From assembly GCA_902798755.1 (NCBI GenBank), contig CADBYC010000037.1:1-41321 (forward strand): a stretch of 41,321 nt of DNA, written 5' to 3'. Below the pieces are notes generated by a model. The model saw only the letters and a list, made by a program, of their open reading frames with translations. It was not told the DNA's origin and made no database searches. The DNA comes from an uncultured Ruminococcus sp. (GTDB lineage Bacteria; Bacillota; Clostridia; Oscillospirales; Acutalibacteraceae). Each line of letters opens with the position of its first letter. Within the stretch, counting starts at the first letter, position 1. This document shows, in pieces, positions 25,123-33,366 of the stretch. Position numbers and translations under genes: made by a program.

Positions 25123-25549
25123 AGTTCTTCCTCATTATGATTGCATTCTCTTTCGGTCGGTCGTAATAATCCTTCCGCTCGCCGATCTGCTCAAAGCCGA
25201 GCGATTCATACAGCGACACAGCAGGAGCGTTACTCTCCCTGACCTCTAAAAACACGGCGGCCGGCTCGTCGGCGCTCTGTATTGCCTGCGTAATCAGCGC
25301 TTTTGCGATACCCTTCCTGCGGCAGTCGGGCGCTACGGCGACCTCGATGATACTGCCCTCGTCCAAGACCTGTTCAAAGGCTAAGAAGCCGATCACGCTA
25401 TCCTGCTCGATCGCGACGGTACAGTGGGAATCCGCCTTCTCCATCTGCGAGCGCAGGGAATCCATCGACCAAGCGCTCTCGCCGAAACAAACGTCAAGCA
25501 GGGCTTTCACCTCACCGAGATGCTCAGCCGTCATGGTTACGATCTTCAT
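25091..25549 (-). CDS. rimI: Ribosomal protein S18-alanine N-acetyltransferase
   Basis: 152 residues of the GNAT fold. The acetyl-CoA loop is VAPDCRRKGIAKALI, with the expected FLEVRESNAPAVSLYESLGFEQIGERKDYY at the C-terminal half, a run typical of RimI. It probably acetylates the N-terminus of S18 (family knowledge). It overlaps tsaD by 32 bases at its end and the phosphatase gene by four bases at its start (ATGA), so all three are one operon. Confidence 0.88.
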   Translation of the reverse strand: MKIVTMTAEHLGEVKALLDVCFGESAWSMDSLRSQMEKADSHCTVAIEQDSVIGFLAFEQVLDEGSIIEVAVAPDCRRKGIAKALITQAIQSADEPAAVFLEVRESNAPAVSLYESLGFEQIGERKDYYDRPKENAIIMRKNYENTCNRKQL

Positions 25550-26001
25550 AGAGTCGCCATCAACGCCTTGATACCGCTGAGGATATCATCACGGCATTTG
25601 CGGTAGGCGTTCAGATCGCCGCCGTAGGGGTCAACGATGTCAGGTCTCAGATCGTAGATATCGTCCGTGTTCGGCGCGCGGTACAGCACGCGCACCAGCT
25701 CCGCGGGGATACCGATGGAGCGCAGGATATCCGCGTGCTCCTCGCCCAGTCCGACAAAGAGCGAATACTCGTTCAAATCGATCGCGGGCAGAAATCGCGT
25801 GCGGTGCAGCTTCAGGTCGAGCCCGATCTCAGCGACCGCTTCTATCGCGTTTGCGGAAGCGGGTCTGCCGCCCACAGCGGCAATGCCCGCGCTTTCGGCA
25901 CGCCAGTCAAGTCCCTTTTCTTCCGCAAGAGAATTAAAAATCACCTCTGCCATCGGACTGCGGCAGGTGTTGCCTGTACATACAAATAATAATTTTTTCA
26001 T
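25546..26001 (-). CDS. Low-molecular-weight phosphatase, YwlE-like (arginine phosphatase candidate)
   Basis: 151 residues. The N-terminal P-loop is VCTGNTCRSPMAE (C8 to R14), with the general acid Asp in DIVDPYGGD near the C-terminus. The Thr in the P-loop (CTGNTCRS) is the residue known to set phosphoarginine specificity in YwlE, where tyrosine phosphatases have Ile or Val. This favours an arginine phosphatase that counters McsB-type kinases, but no kinase gene is in the window. It is cytosolic, and its stop overlaps the rimI start. Confidence 0.85.
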   Translation of the reverse strand: MKKLLFVCTGNTCRSPMAEVIFNSLAEEKGLDWRAESAGIAAVGGRPASANAIEAVAEIGLDLKLHRTRFLPAIDLNEYSLFVGLGEEHADILRSIGIPAELVRVLYRAPNTDDIYDLRPDIVDPYGGDLNAYRKCRDDILSGIKALMATL

Positions 26002-26022
26002 TTTATCACCACATTAATCAAT

Positions 26023-26043
26023 CGGGCGCGGGCAAGCCCGCCC
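26023..26043. repeat. GC-rich hairpin, GCGCGGGC-AA-GCCCGCC type
   Basis: Short palindrome in the spacer between polA and the phosphatase gene, followed by TTTTCAGT/ATTCATT-type short repeats (26050-26095) that recur near 39830-39855. Confidence 0.6.
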
Positions 26044-26097
26044 TTCATTATTCATTCTTCAATTTTCAGTTTTCAGTATTCATTCAGCCGAAGGCGC

Positions 26098-28719
26098 TCA
26101 GCCTTTCGCCTCATACCATGTCTCGCCCATCGAGGCTTCGGCGGTGAGAGGTACGGTCAGGCTCAGGGCGTTCTCCATCTCTTCCTGCAGGAGCATCGCG
26201 ACCTGCATGCTCTCAAAGGCGGGGGCTTCGACGATCAGCTCGTCGTGCACCTGTAGAATGAGCCGTGCTTCCAGTCCCTCGCGTTTGAGGCGTTCATCGA
26301 CCCTGACCATCGCGATCTTGATGATATCGGCGGCTGTGCCCTGTATCGGGGCGTTCCTCGCGACGCGCTCGCCGAAGGAGCGGGTGTTGAAGTTCGAAGC
26401 CGACAGCTCGGGCAGATAACGCCGTCTGCCGAGCAAGGTCTGTACATAGCCGTCCTCTTTCGCCTGCTGAATGGTCGTGTTCATATAGCTGTCGATCGCA
26501 GAAAAGCGCGCCAAGTATTTGTCGATATATTTCTGTGCTTCACGCACGGTAACGCCGATGTCCTTCGAGAGCGAGAACGCGCCGATACCGTAGACGATAC
26601 CGAAGTTGACCGCCTTCGCGCGCGAACGCATCAGCGGCGTGACCTGATCGATCGGCACGCCGAAAACCTCGGAAGCGGTAACGGTATGGATATCGATGTT
26701 GTCGGTGAAGGCTTTGCGCATCGTCTGATCGCCCGCCATGTGCGCGAGGACTCGCAGCTCGATCTGCGAGTAGTCCGCGTCCACCAGCACACAGCCGTCC
26801 TTTGCTCTAAAGAAGCGGCGGAACTCCTTGCCGCGCTCGGTGCGCACGGGGATATTCTGCAGATTCGGTTCGGTGGAGCTGATGCGCCCCGTCCGCGTTT
26901 CCGTCTGGTTGAACGACGAGTGGATCCTGCCGTCCGCGGCGACCTTGTCGATCAGGGAGTCGCAGTAGGTGGATTTGAGCTTTGCGACCGTGCGGTAATC
27001 GAGGATCTTTGAAATAACAGGGTGCAGGGGCAAAAGGCTCTCCAGCACCTCGGCGTTGGTCGAATAGCCGCTCTTGGTCTTTTTGCGGGTGGGCAGATTC
27101 AAGTCCTCAAACAAGGCTTTCGCGAGCTGTTTGGGAGAGTTGATATTGAATTCGTAGCCGACGTCCTCGTAGATGGACTTTTGCAGTTCGTCCACCTCTA
27201 CGCTGAGCTGTTCGCCGTAACGGCGGATCGCTTCCACGTCCACCATGAAGCCGAGATTCTCCATGCGGGCGAGCACGCGCGCGAGCGGGATCTCGATCTC
27301 GTACAGCAGTTGATCGTTCGCGATATCGTGGATATCGTCGGCAAGGCGCTTGCACAGCGCGGGCAGGGCGTGGACAAAGCCGAGACCCTCTTCCCCCCCG
27401 CTTTCGGCGACGGCGACAGGGATACTGTACTCGGCGCACAGGCGCTCAGGCTCATAGCTCGACGACGACGGGCTGAGCAGATAGGCGGCAAGGGCGGTAT
27501 CAAAGGCGATAGCGACTTCGATCCCCACGCGGTCACAGTAAGCGAAGATCGGCTTGCTGTTGTCGGTATAGAGCTTTTTGCCGCTCTTCAACAGCTTGTT
27601 TATTTCTTCTGTAGAATTAATCTTGTATAATATTTCTTCTGTAGAAATATAAGCAAGAACAGGTTGACTCCCGCTGTCATTCCGAGGGGATTCATCCCCG
27701 TGGGAATCCCACAAAGAGGGAATCGTGCTTTTTTCCTCAAAAGAAATTTGCACATACAGCTCATTATTCTCTGAAAGAATTTTATCGAGCGTTTCTCCGT
27801 CGGTGTCCACTACCTTGAAGGTGCGCTGTTCGTCCTGCTCGACGACCTTGTCCTCACTAAGCTCCAAGCCGAATTTCTTGATCAGGGAGAACAGCTCGAG
27901 CCGTGCCATCAGCCGCGCGGCGGCGGCCTTGTCGCCATCGGTCGGGATATAGCTGTCAAGGTTTGTGTCCACGGGCGCTGTCAGGCAGATCTCGCCCAGC
28001 ATACGGCTCATAAAGCAGTTATCCTTTGACTTTTCGAGCTTTGCCCTCATGCCGGGCTTGATGTCGAGCTCGTCGAGGTGGTCATAGATATACTTGACGT
28101 CGCCGTACTTCTGAATCAGCTCGGTCGCGCCCTTCGGCCCGATACCCGCCACGCCGGGGATATTGTCGGAGCTGTCGCCTTGGATCGCCTTGATCTCGAT
28201 GAGCTTCTTCGGCTCAACGCCGTATTCCTCCTGCACGACCTCGGGCGTGTACAGCATGGTACCGTTGAGGTTCTTCGCGAGCCGCACCGATACACGGTCA
28301 TTAACGAGCTGCAGGCTGTCGCGGTCACCTGTCGCGACCACGCAGGTGTTGCCCGTATCGGCACACGTTTTTGACAGCGTGCCGAGGATATCGTCCGCCT
28401 CATACCCCTCACAGGTCACAAGCCGATAGCCGAGGTCTGTCAGCAGCTCCTTCAAGGGCGCCATCTGCATGTGCAGCTCCTCGGGCATGCCCTTGCGGTT
28501 GGCTTTGTACAGATCATACGCCTTATGGCGGAAGGTCTTGGCTTTCAGGTCAAAGGCGATCGCCACCGCGTCGGGCTGTACGTCGGCTTTCATGCGCTCA
28601 AACATCGTCAGAAAACCGTAGATCGCGTTGGTGAACATACCGTCCTTGGTCGTCAGCGGCTTGATGCCGTAGAACGCTCGGTTCAATATACTGTTTCCGT
28701 CTACTACTAAAAGTTTCAT
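26098..28719 (-). CDS. polA: DNA polymerase I, with a dispersed repeat inserted in frame
   Basis: 873 residues from the ATG at 28719 (MKLLVVDGNSILNRAFYG), preceded by AGGAGTG; the longer frame to 28800 translates an upstream repeat. The 5'-3' exonuclease domain covers ~1-290 (YEADDILGTLSK, GDSSDNIPGVAGIG). A 3'-5'-exonuclease-like region follows, apparently without the catalytic acidic residues, as in many Firmicutes. The polymerase domain has motif A DADYSQIELR (~645), motif B KAVNFGIVYG and motif C LQVHDELIVEA (~823). Residues ~333-348 (PSLWDSHGDESPRNDS) are encoded by a GTCATTC-type repeat, also found intergenically. It probably functions, since the insertion lies in a surface loop region before the exonuclease-like core (inference). 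Confidence 0.96.
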   Translation of the reverse strand: MKLLVVDGNSILNRAFYGIKPLTTKDGMFTNAIYGFLTMFERMKADVQPDAVAIAFDLKAKTFRHKAYDLYKANRKGMPEELHMQMAPLKELLTDLGYRLVTCEGYEADDILGTLSKTCADTGNTCVVATGDRDSLQLVNDRVSVRLAKNLNGTMLYTPEVVQEEYGVEPKKLIEIKAIQGDSSDNIPGVAGIGPKGATELIQKYGDVKYIYDHLDELDIKPGMRAKLEKSKDNCFMSRMLGEICLTAPVDTNLDSYIPTDGDKAAAARLMARLELFSLIKKFGLELSEDKVVEQDEQRTFKVVDTDGETLDKILSENNELYVQISFEEKSTIPSLWDSHGDESPRNDSGSQPVLAYISTEEILYKINSTEEINKLLKSGKKLYTDNSKPIFAYCDRVGIEVAIAFDTALAAYLLSPSSSSYEPERLCAEYSIPVAVAESGGEEGLGFVHALPALCKRLADDIHDIANDQLLYEIEIPLARVLARMENLGFMVDVEAIRRYGEQLSVEVDELQKSIYEDVGYEFNINSPKQLAKALFEDLNLPTRKKTKSGYSTNAEVLESLLPLHPVISKILDYRTVAKLKSTYCDSLIDKVAADGRIHSSFNQTETRTGRISSTEPNLQNIPVRTERGKEFRRFFRAKDGCVLVDADYSQIELRVLAHMAGDQTMRKAFTDNIDIHTVTASEVFGVPIDQVTPLMRSRAKAVNFGIVYGIGAFSLSKDIGVTVREAQKYIDKYLARFSAIDSYMNTTIQQAKEDGYVQTLLGRRRYLPELSASNFNTRSFGERVARNAPIQGTAADIIKIAMVRVDERLKREGLEARLILQVHDELIVEAPAFESMQVAMLLQEEMENALSLTVPLTAEASMGETWYEAKG
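27677..27722. repeat. GTCATTC-type dispersed repeat inside polA
   Basis: Plus strand reads GTCATTCCGAGGGG, ATTCAT, CCCCGTGGGAATCCC, ACAAAGAGG. It closely matches the intergenic copy at 13403-13448 apart from the central bases. Its length keeps the polA frame open. Confidence 0.9.
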
Positions 28720-28732
28720 AAGCACTCCTAAC

Positions 28733-28898
28733 AGCCTCCCTTTGGTAAAGGGAGGTGGGTTTTGCAACGCAAAACTCGGAGGGATTGTATCAATCGCCAA
28801 TTATCATGGCAACAAAATTAAATCAGTTTCTCGCTTTGCTCGAACAATTTTGCAATCCCTCAGTCGCTTTGCGACAGCTCCCTTTACCAAAGGGAGCC
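28733..28898. repeat. Element bounded by inverted CCTCCCTTTGGTAAAGGGAGG repeats
   Basis: The left end (28733-28788) and right end (28853-28898) are inverted relative to one another: both contain CTCCCTTT, a short loop and AAAGGGAG, then an arm ending in (G)GAGGGATTG. About 64 bases lie between. It sits in the alr-polA spacer and is related to 15932-15974. Confidence 0.75.
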
Positions 28899-28903
28899 AT
28901 ATA

Positions 28904-30112
28904 CTATATCTTATACACCACATTCCCTGTGATCCAGTTGGTTCTGTACAGTCTCGGCACACGCTTGCTGACGTTGCACAGAACCTCATAGCTGATGGTA
29001 TCGCCCCACTTGGCGACGTCCTCGGCGGTAGGCTCGCCGTCCTTGCCGTTGCCGAACACGACGACCACGTTGCCGACCTTTGCCTCGGGGAAGTCGGTCA
29101 CGTCCAGCATGGTCTGATCCATGCAGATACGCCCGATGATCTTGCAGTTCTTGCCGAACTTCTTCGTCTCGTCCCATACGAACATGTAGCCGTCCTTGGC
29201 GTAAGCGCGGATAAAGCCGTCCGCATAGCCGACAGGCACGGTCGCGATACGCATATCGCGCTCGGCGGTAAAGGTCCTGCCGTAGCTGACGGTCGTGCCC
29301 GCCTTGACGGTCTTGACGTGAGAGATCAGCGTTTTCAGGCGCATAGCGGGCTTTAGCTCCAGATGATGGCGCATTACGCCCGACGGCGCGTAGCCGTACA
29401 GCACGATGCCCGCGCGCACCATATCGAGCCTGAACTTCGGATAATCCATGATCGCGCCCGAATTGGAGCAGTGACGGATCTCAAAATGTACCCCCGCCTT
29501 TTCGAGCTCGTCCACCGTATGGGCGTAGTTCTCATACTGCTTTAAGGTGTAGGCTTCGCCGTTGTCGCCGTCGTCAGCGACCGCAAAGTGCGTGAAGATA
29601 CCCTCGGGGATCACATGCGGTAAGGTACAGGCTTCTTTTATTTCTTTGATGGAATTATCATCTCTCGGGAACTCCTGACACATAAAGCCGATACGGCTCA
29701 TGCCCGTGTCGAGCTTGATATGCGCCTTGACCTCAACGCCCTTTTCTTCACAGCATTTGGACAGCTCGCGCGCGTAGTCAAGGCTGTACACCGCCTGAGA
29801 GATATTCTCCCGACTCAGGTCGCGACAGCGGTCGGCAGGCGTGTAACCGAGTATCAGGATCGGTTCCGTGATATCCGCGCGGCGTAATTCCAGCGCTTCG
29901 TCAAGATTGGAAACGGCTAAGAAATCCACGCCTAACTTATGATAGAGCTTGCAGATCTCCACCGCGCCGTGACCGTAGCCGTCCGCCTTGACGACGCAGC
30001 AGAGCTTCACTCCCTCGCCGACAGCATTGCGGATCGCCTTGAAATTCTCCTCGATCGAGTTCATATTGATCTCCGCCCACAGGCGGCGGGTAAATATCAG
30101 ATTATCTTCCAA
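28904..30112 (-). CDS. alr: Alanine racemase
   Basis: About 402 residues if started at the TTG at 30112 (EDNLIFTRRLWAEINMNSIEENF), which has GAGGTG six bases upstream; an in-frame GTG at 30121 is the alternative. Longer frames run into the promoter. The PLP-binding Lys is in VVKADGYGHGAVE, the C-terminal domain carries the catalytic Tyr in TTVSYGRTF, and VRAGIVLYGYAPSG is typical. It makes D-alanine for peptidoglycan in the cytosol. It heads the minus-strand run toward polA. Confidence 0.95.
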   Translation of the reverse strand: MEDNLIFTRRLWAEINMNSIEENFKAIRNAVGEGVKLCCVVKADGYGHGAVEICKLYHKLGVDFLAVSNLDEALELRRADITEPILILGYTPADRCRDLSRENISQAVYSLDYARELSKCCEEKGVEVKAHIKLDTGMSRIGFMCQEFPRDDNSIKEIKEACTLPHVIPEGIFTHFAVADDGDNGEAYTLKQYENYAHTVDELEKAGVHFEIRHCSNSGAIMDYPKFRLDMVRAGIVLYGYAPSGVMRHHLELKPAMRLKTLISHVKTVKAGTTVSYGRTFTAERDMRIATVPVGYADGFIRAYAKDGYMFVWDETKKFGKNCKIIGRICMDQTMLDVTDFPEAKVGNVVVVFGNGKDGEPTAEDVAKWGDTISYEVLCNVSKRVPRLYRTNWITGNVVYKI

Positions 30113-30145
30113 AATCCTCACCTCAAAAGAAATGCATATATAGTT

Positions 30146-30174
30146 ATTATAATACATATTTAAAACTAATACAA
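30146..30174 (-). promoter_or_regulatory. Promoter of alr
   Basis: On the minus strand TTGTAT (30169-30174), 17-nt spacer and consensus TATAAT (30146-30151), about 35 nt upstream of the chosen alr start. Confidence 0.7.
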
Positions 30175-30201
30175 TACTTTTATCAAATGTTCGGACAGTC
30201 T

Positions 30202-30308
30202 GTAGGGACGAGCATTGCTCGTCCACGGAATGACGGGCTTTGATGACCGCGGAAATACAAGATAAGGGAAAAGGTCGCTGACAGCGGACGACCGATGGTC
30301 GTCCCTAC
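30202..30308. repeat. MITE-like element, copy 1
   Basis: 107 bases with inverted ends GTAGGGACGA and TCGTCCCTAC. Inside each end is a second palindrome: GACGAGC-ATT-GCTCGTC on the left, GACGACC-GAT-GGTCGTC on the right. It occupies about a third of the alr/TetR intergenic gap; the remainder holds the two divergent promoters. The core differs most from the other copies. Confidence 0.85.
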
Positions 30309-30344
30309 AGTAAACGCATATCTGTATCTAAAGAGCCCTGATTC

Positions 30345-30400
30345 TTGACAATGACCGGACCGCAGTATAGAATAGAGTACAGAATCCGCAGTCGGTCATT
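30345..30400 (+). promoter_or_regulatory. Promoter and possible operator of the TetR gene
   Basis: TTGACA (30345-30350), 17-nt spacer, TAGAAT (30368-30373). An inverted repeat AATGACCG (30350-30357) and CGGTCATT (30393-30400) brackets the -10 and start site, and CCGCAGT occurs twice between these arms. These are candidates for binding by the encoded TetR protein. Confidence 0.6.
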
Positions 30401-30436
30401 ACCGTATGACAGCCGAACGAAAGGGGTATCGGAATC

Positions 30437-31030
30437 ATGAAAAAATCCTCGAACCTGACAAAGAGCAAGATCGTCTCCGCGGCGTGGCAGCTCTTTTACG
30501 AACAGGGCTTTGACAGCACCACGGTCGACGAGATCGTATCGCTGTCGGGCACGTCAAAGGGCTCCTTCTACCACTACTTTGACAGTAAAGACAGCCTGAT
30601 CGGCTCCCTCGCCTATCTCTTCGACGAAAAGTACGCCCAGCTCGAAAAGGAACTGAACTTTGAGCAAAACGCCCTCGATAACATGACCTTCCTCACCCGC
30701 GAGCTGTTCATGATGATCGAGAACACCATCGACATCGAGCTGCTTTCCCGCCTGTACGGTCAACAGCTCAACAAGCGCGGCGAAAAGGAGCTGCTCGACC
30801 AGAGCCGCGTGTACTATCGACTGCTCAGAAAGCTGGTACAGCTCGGGCAACAGCGGGGCGAGATCACGCGCGCCAAGTCCACCGCCGAGATCGTGCGGCT
30901 GTACGCGATCGCCGAGCGCGCGCTCCTCTACGACTGGTGTCTGCACGGCGGCGAGTACTCTCTCGCGGAGTACGCGTCCTCTACCATTCCCCTCTTTCTC
31001 AACGGGATCCGCACGGAGAGTGAGGCGTGA
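30437..31030 (+). CDS. TetR-family transcriptional regulator
   Basis: 197 residues. The N-terminal helix-turn-helix is typical: KSKIVSAAWQLFYEQGFDSTTVDEIVSLSGTSKGSFYHYFDSKDSLIGSL. The C-terminal ligand domain is all helical with no recognisable ligand motif. SD AAAGGGGTATC precedes the ATG. It has its own promoter with an inverted repeat, suggesting autoregulation. Downstream lies the PutP-like symporter after 269 bases including a heptamer array, so a shared transcript is doubtful. Targets are unknown. Confidence 0.9.
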   Translation: MKKSSNLTKSKIVSAAWQLFYEQGFDSTTVDEIVSLSGTSKGSFYHYFDSKDSLIGSLAYLFDEKYAQLEKELNFEQNALDNMTFLTRELFMMIENTIDIELLSRLYGQQLNKRGEKELLDQSRVYYRLLRKLVQLGQQRGEITRAKSTAEIVRLYAIAERALLYDWCLHGGEYSLAEYASSTIPLFLNGIRTESEA

Positions 31031-31031
31031 T

Positions 31032-31073
31032 TCCTCACTCCTAACTCCCCACTCCCCACTCCTAACTCCCAAA
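31032..31073. repeat. Heptamer array after the TetR gene
   Basis: CTCACTC/CTAACTC/CCCACTC units starting two bases after the stop codon. Confidence 0.8.
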
Positions 31074-31137
31074 GCCCTTTTTCCGACACAATTTATTTTT
31101 CGTCAAGTTTACGGTCTATTATTCAGTCTATTTATTT

Positions 31138-31162
31138 TTAGCCTGTTTAATAGGCTTTTTTT
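31138..31162 (+). terminator. Weak terminator-like hairpin
   Basis: AGCCT (31140-31144) and AGGCT (31152-31156) followed by T7. The stem is short, but the T-run is good; it may end the TetR transcript. Confidence 0.4.
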
Positions 31163-31236
31163 GATTTTTCGTCAAAATGTATCGAATTTAGTCTATACTT
31201 TGTTCTGTATTGCGTTTCACAATTTAATGTGTTACT

Positions 31237-31242
31237 ATAATA
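31237..31242 (+). promoter_or_regulatory. Possible -10 of the symporter gene
   Basis: Consensus TATAAT about 57 nt upstream of the ATG; no good -35 at the right distance was found. Confidence 0.35.
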
Positions 31243-31299
31243 TGGCATTGTGATAAAAAGCAATTGATAATTCTAATAAAGAATTTTGGAGGGAAAAGA

Positions 31300-32844
31300 A
31301 TGTCAACAAACACCATAATTATTCTCGTTGCGTTTGTCGTGTACATGGGTATGATGATCCTCATCGGTGCTCTGAACTCTAAGCAGAGCAACAACGAGGA
31401 CTACTTCCTCGGCGGCAGAGGTCTGGGCTCATGGACAGCGGCGCTCTCGGCGCAGGCGTCCGATATGAGCGGCTGGCTGCTGATGGGTCTGCCCGGCGCG
31501 ATCTATGTCGCGGGTACGGGCGAGGTCTGGATCGCGATCGGTCTTTTGATCGGTACCATCCTCAACTGGTTCCTTGTCGCCCGCAGACTGCGCAAGTACA
31601 CCATCGTCGCGAACAACTCGCTGACGATCCCGAGCTTCTTTGAGAACCGCTTCCATGATAAGAAGGGCGTCCTCAAGGTTGTATCCTCGATCATCGTCAT
31701 CGTGTTCTTCGCGGTCTACACCGCTTCTGCGTTCGCCTCGGGCGCGAAGCTCTTCGCCAACGTATTCGGCTCGGGCGCAGACGACCATACCGCCTACATG
31801 ATCGGTCTGATCGTCGCGGCTGTCGTTATCCTCGTCTACACCCTGCTCGGCGGCTTCAAGGCGGTATGCTACACCGACTTCATTCAAGGTCTGCTCATGC
31901 TCGTCGCGATCTTAGCTGTTCCGATCATCGCGTATATCGGTATCAGCGGCGACCTGACCGGCGCGCTGGCATCAAAGGGCGTCGCGGATCCTCAGGGCTT
32001 TATCAGCCTGATGAAGGACGGCGAGGGCAACCCGATCACCTTTGTATCCATCATTTCCAACCTCGGCTGGGCGCTCGGTTACTTCGGTATGCCTCATATC
32101 CTCGTTCGCTTCATGGCGATCAAGAGCGATAAGGAGGTCAAGAAGAGCCGCGTCATCGCCATCGTATGGGTCATTCTGTCTTTGGGCGCTGCTTCCTTCC
32201 TCGGTCTGGTCGCGAGAGGCTTCCTCAATGAGGACCTTGTCGCATCGGGCAAATCCGAGGTCGTATTCATCAAGACCATCCAGCAGATCTTCTCCGGCAA
32301 CGTGATCCTCGTATTCATCGGCGGTATCTTCCTGTGCGGTATCCTCGCCGCGATCATGTCCACGGCTGACAGCCAGCTGCTGGTCACCGCGTCCGCCGTA
32401 TCCGAGGATATGTACAAGGGTGTTATCAAGAAGAACGCCTCCGAGAAGAGCGCGCTCAACGTCGGCAGGATCGCCGTCGTCATCGTCGCTGTCGTCGCCT
32501 TCATCATCGCGCTTGACCCCAAATCCTCTGTCATGAATCTGGTATCCGACGCGTGGGCAGGCTTCGGCGCGGCGTTCGGTCCGATCATCCTGCTGTCCCT
32601 GTTCTGGAAGCGTTTCAACCTTCCGGGCGCAGTCGCGGGTATGGTCACGGGCTTTGCGACCGTCGTTCTGTGGGACTATATCCCCTTCGGCGGCGAGACC
32701 CTGTACGCGAAAACAGGTCTGTACTCTCTCGTACTCGGCTTCGCGCTGGCGCTGGTCGTCGCGGTCATCGTGACCCTGATCACCAAGAAGCCGTCCAAAG
32801 AGATCGAGGACGAATTCGACAAGGTCAACACTGTAGAGATCTGA
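31300..32844 (+). CDS. putP: Sodium/proline symporter
   Basis: 514 residues from the ATG at 31300, preceded by GGAGGG; the frame from 31264 lacks an SD. It has about 13 membrane helices of the sodium:solute symporter (SSS) fold. The family signature NNEDYFLGGRGLGSWTAALS and SAQASDMSGWLLMGLPGAIY is the PutP pattern, with the helix-1 break that binds substrate and Na+, and later GGFKAVCYTDFIQG and MSTADSQLLVTASAVSED. It imports proline with Na+ across the cytoplasmic membrane. It may supply an amino acid for growth or osmoprotection (inference). A good terminator follows. Confidence 0.92.
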   Translation: MSTNTIIILVAFVVYMGMMILIGALNSKQSNNEDYFLGGRGLGSWTAALSAQASDMSGWLLMGLPGAIYVAGTGEVWIAIGLLIGTILNWFLVARRLRKYTIVANNSLTIPSFFENRFHDKKGVLKVVSSIIVIVFFAVYTASAFASGAKLFANVFGSGADDHTAYMIGLIVAAVVILVYTLLGGFKAVCYTDFIQGLLMLVAILAVPIIAYIGISGDLTGALASKGVADPQGFISLMKDGEGNPITFVSIISNLGWALGYFGMPHILVRFMAIKSDKEVKKSRVIAIVWVILSLGAASFLGLVARGFLNEDLVASGKSEVVFIKTIQQIFSGNVILVFIGGIFLCGILAAIMSTADSQLLVTASAVSEDMYKGVIKKNASEKSALNVGRIAVVIVAVVAFIIALDPKSSVMNLVSDAWAGFGAAFGPIILLSLFWKRFNLPGAVAGMVTGFATVVLWDYIPFGGETLYAKTGLYSLVLGFALALVVAVIVTLITKKPSKEIEDEFDKVNTVEI

Positions 32845-32867
32845 TCTTACAATTAATCGATCCATCG

Positions 32868-32897
32868 TCCGCTCCCGTTCCCGGGGGCGGATTTTTG
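32868..32897 (+). terminator. Rho-independent terminator of putP
   Basis: TCCGCTCCCG (32868-32877) pairs with CCGGGGGCGGA with one bulge, followed by T5 (32892-32896). Confidence 0.85.
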
Positions 32898-32912
32898 TTT
32901 GCAGTACCATTT

Positions 32913-32940
32913 GTAGGGTACGGCGCTTGCCGACGTACCG
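32913..32940. repeat. GTAGGGTACGGC...GACGTACCG repeat, copy 1
   Basis: 28-base palindromic unit (GTACGG...CCGACGTAC arms). An identical unit lies at 39902-39929. The rest of the 522-base gap to nrdD holds AT-rich sequence and nrdD control sites. Confidence 0.8.
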
Positions 32941-33072
32941 CGGCAGGGCGTTTGATTGAAATATGGACACGGAAACGCAAAATATAAGTTAGTTCTTATT
33001 TCTTATTCCTTAATTCTTATTTCAAATTAACCATGACACGAATTTTACCATTTATTACAGCCTTGCAACCAA

Positions 33073-33119
33073 ACACAATATATTGTGGTGTGCCCTTTTC
33101 CCCTCACAATAAATTGTTA
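33073..33119 (+). promoter_or_regulatory. Tandem NrdR boxes upstream of nrdD
   Basis: ACACAATATATTGTGG (33073-33088) matches the NrdR consensus acaCwAtATaTwGtgt very well. A second, weaker box with core CAATAAATTG starts at 33107. The cores begin exactly 31 nt apart (33076 and 33107), the three-helical-turn spacing known for NrdR pairs. A TATAAT (33118-33123) overlaps the second box. nrdR itself is not in the window. Confidence 0.85.
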
Positions 33120-33198
33120 TAATTCTTTTAAAGATATCATTTTATCTTTTCTAATCAAATTCACCAAAGAAAAAGTTTTTTATCGTATAAAATACCGA

Positions 33199-33227
33199 TT
33201 GATTTCGCGGCGGGATTCTGCTATATT
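33199..33227 (+). promoter_or_regulatory. Second promoter of nrdD
   Basis: TTGATT (33199-33204), 17-nt spacer, extended TGC-TATATT (33222-33227). It gives a leader of about 130 nt and lies ~100 nt downstream of the NrdR boxes, so it may be NrdR-independent. Confidence 0.55.
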
Positions 33228-33366
33228 ATGACAGGATTTCGCCCAGCGCACAAGATGTAGCGGCGGGCATGCTTTTTGTAACAAAAGTATTACAACCAAC
33301 CGCCCGACAAAAAAAGCAGTCGGGAACAAGAACCAAAATGCAATCAGAAGGAGAGTATGAGTTAAC

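Noticed and set aside
28720-28800. N-terminal extension of polA
   Set aside because: The extra 27 codons translate a palindromic repeat; the family start MKLLVVDGNS at 28719 has its own SD.
33230-33366. Riboswitch (for example cobalamin) in the nrdD leader
   Set aside because: No conserved box or pairing pattern of a known class was recognised; only short GC-rich pairings are present.
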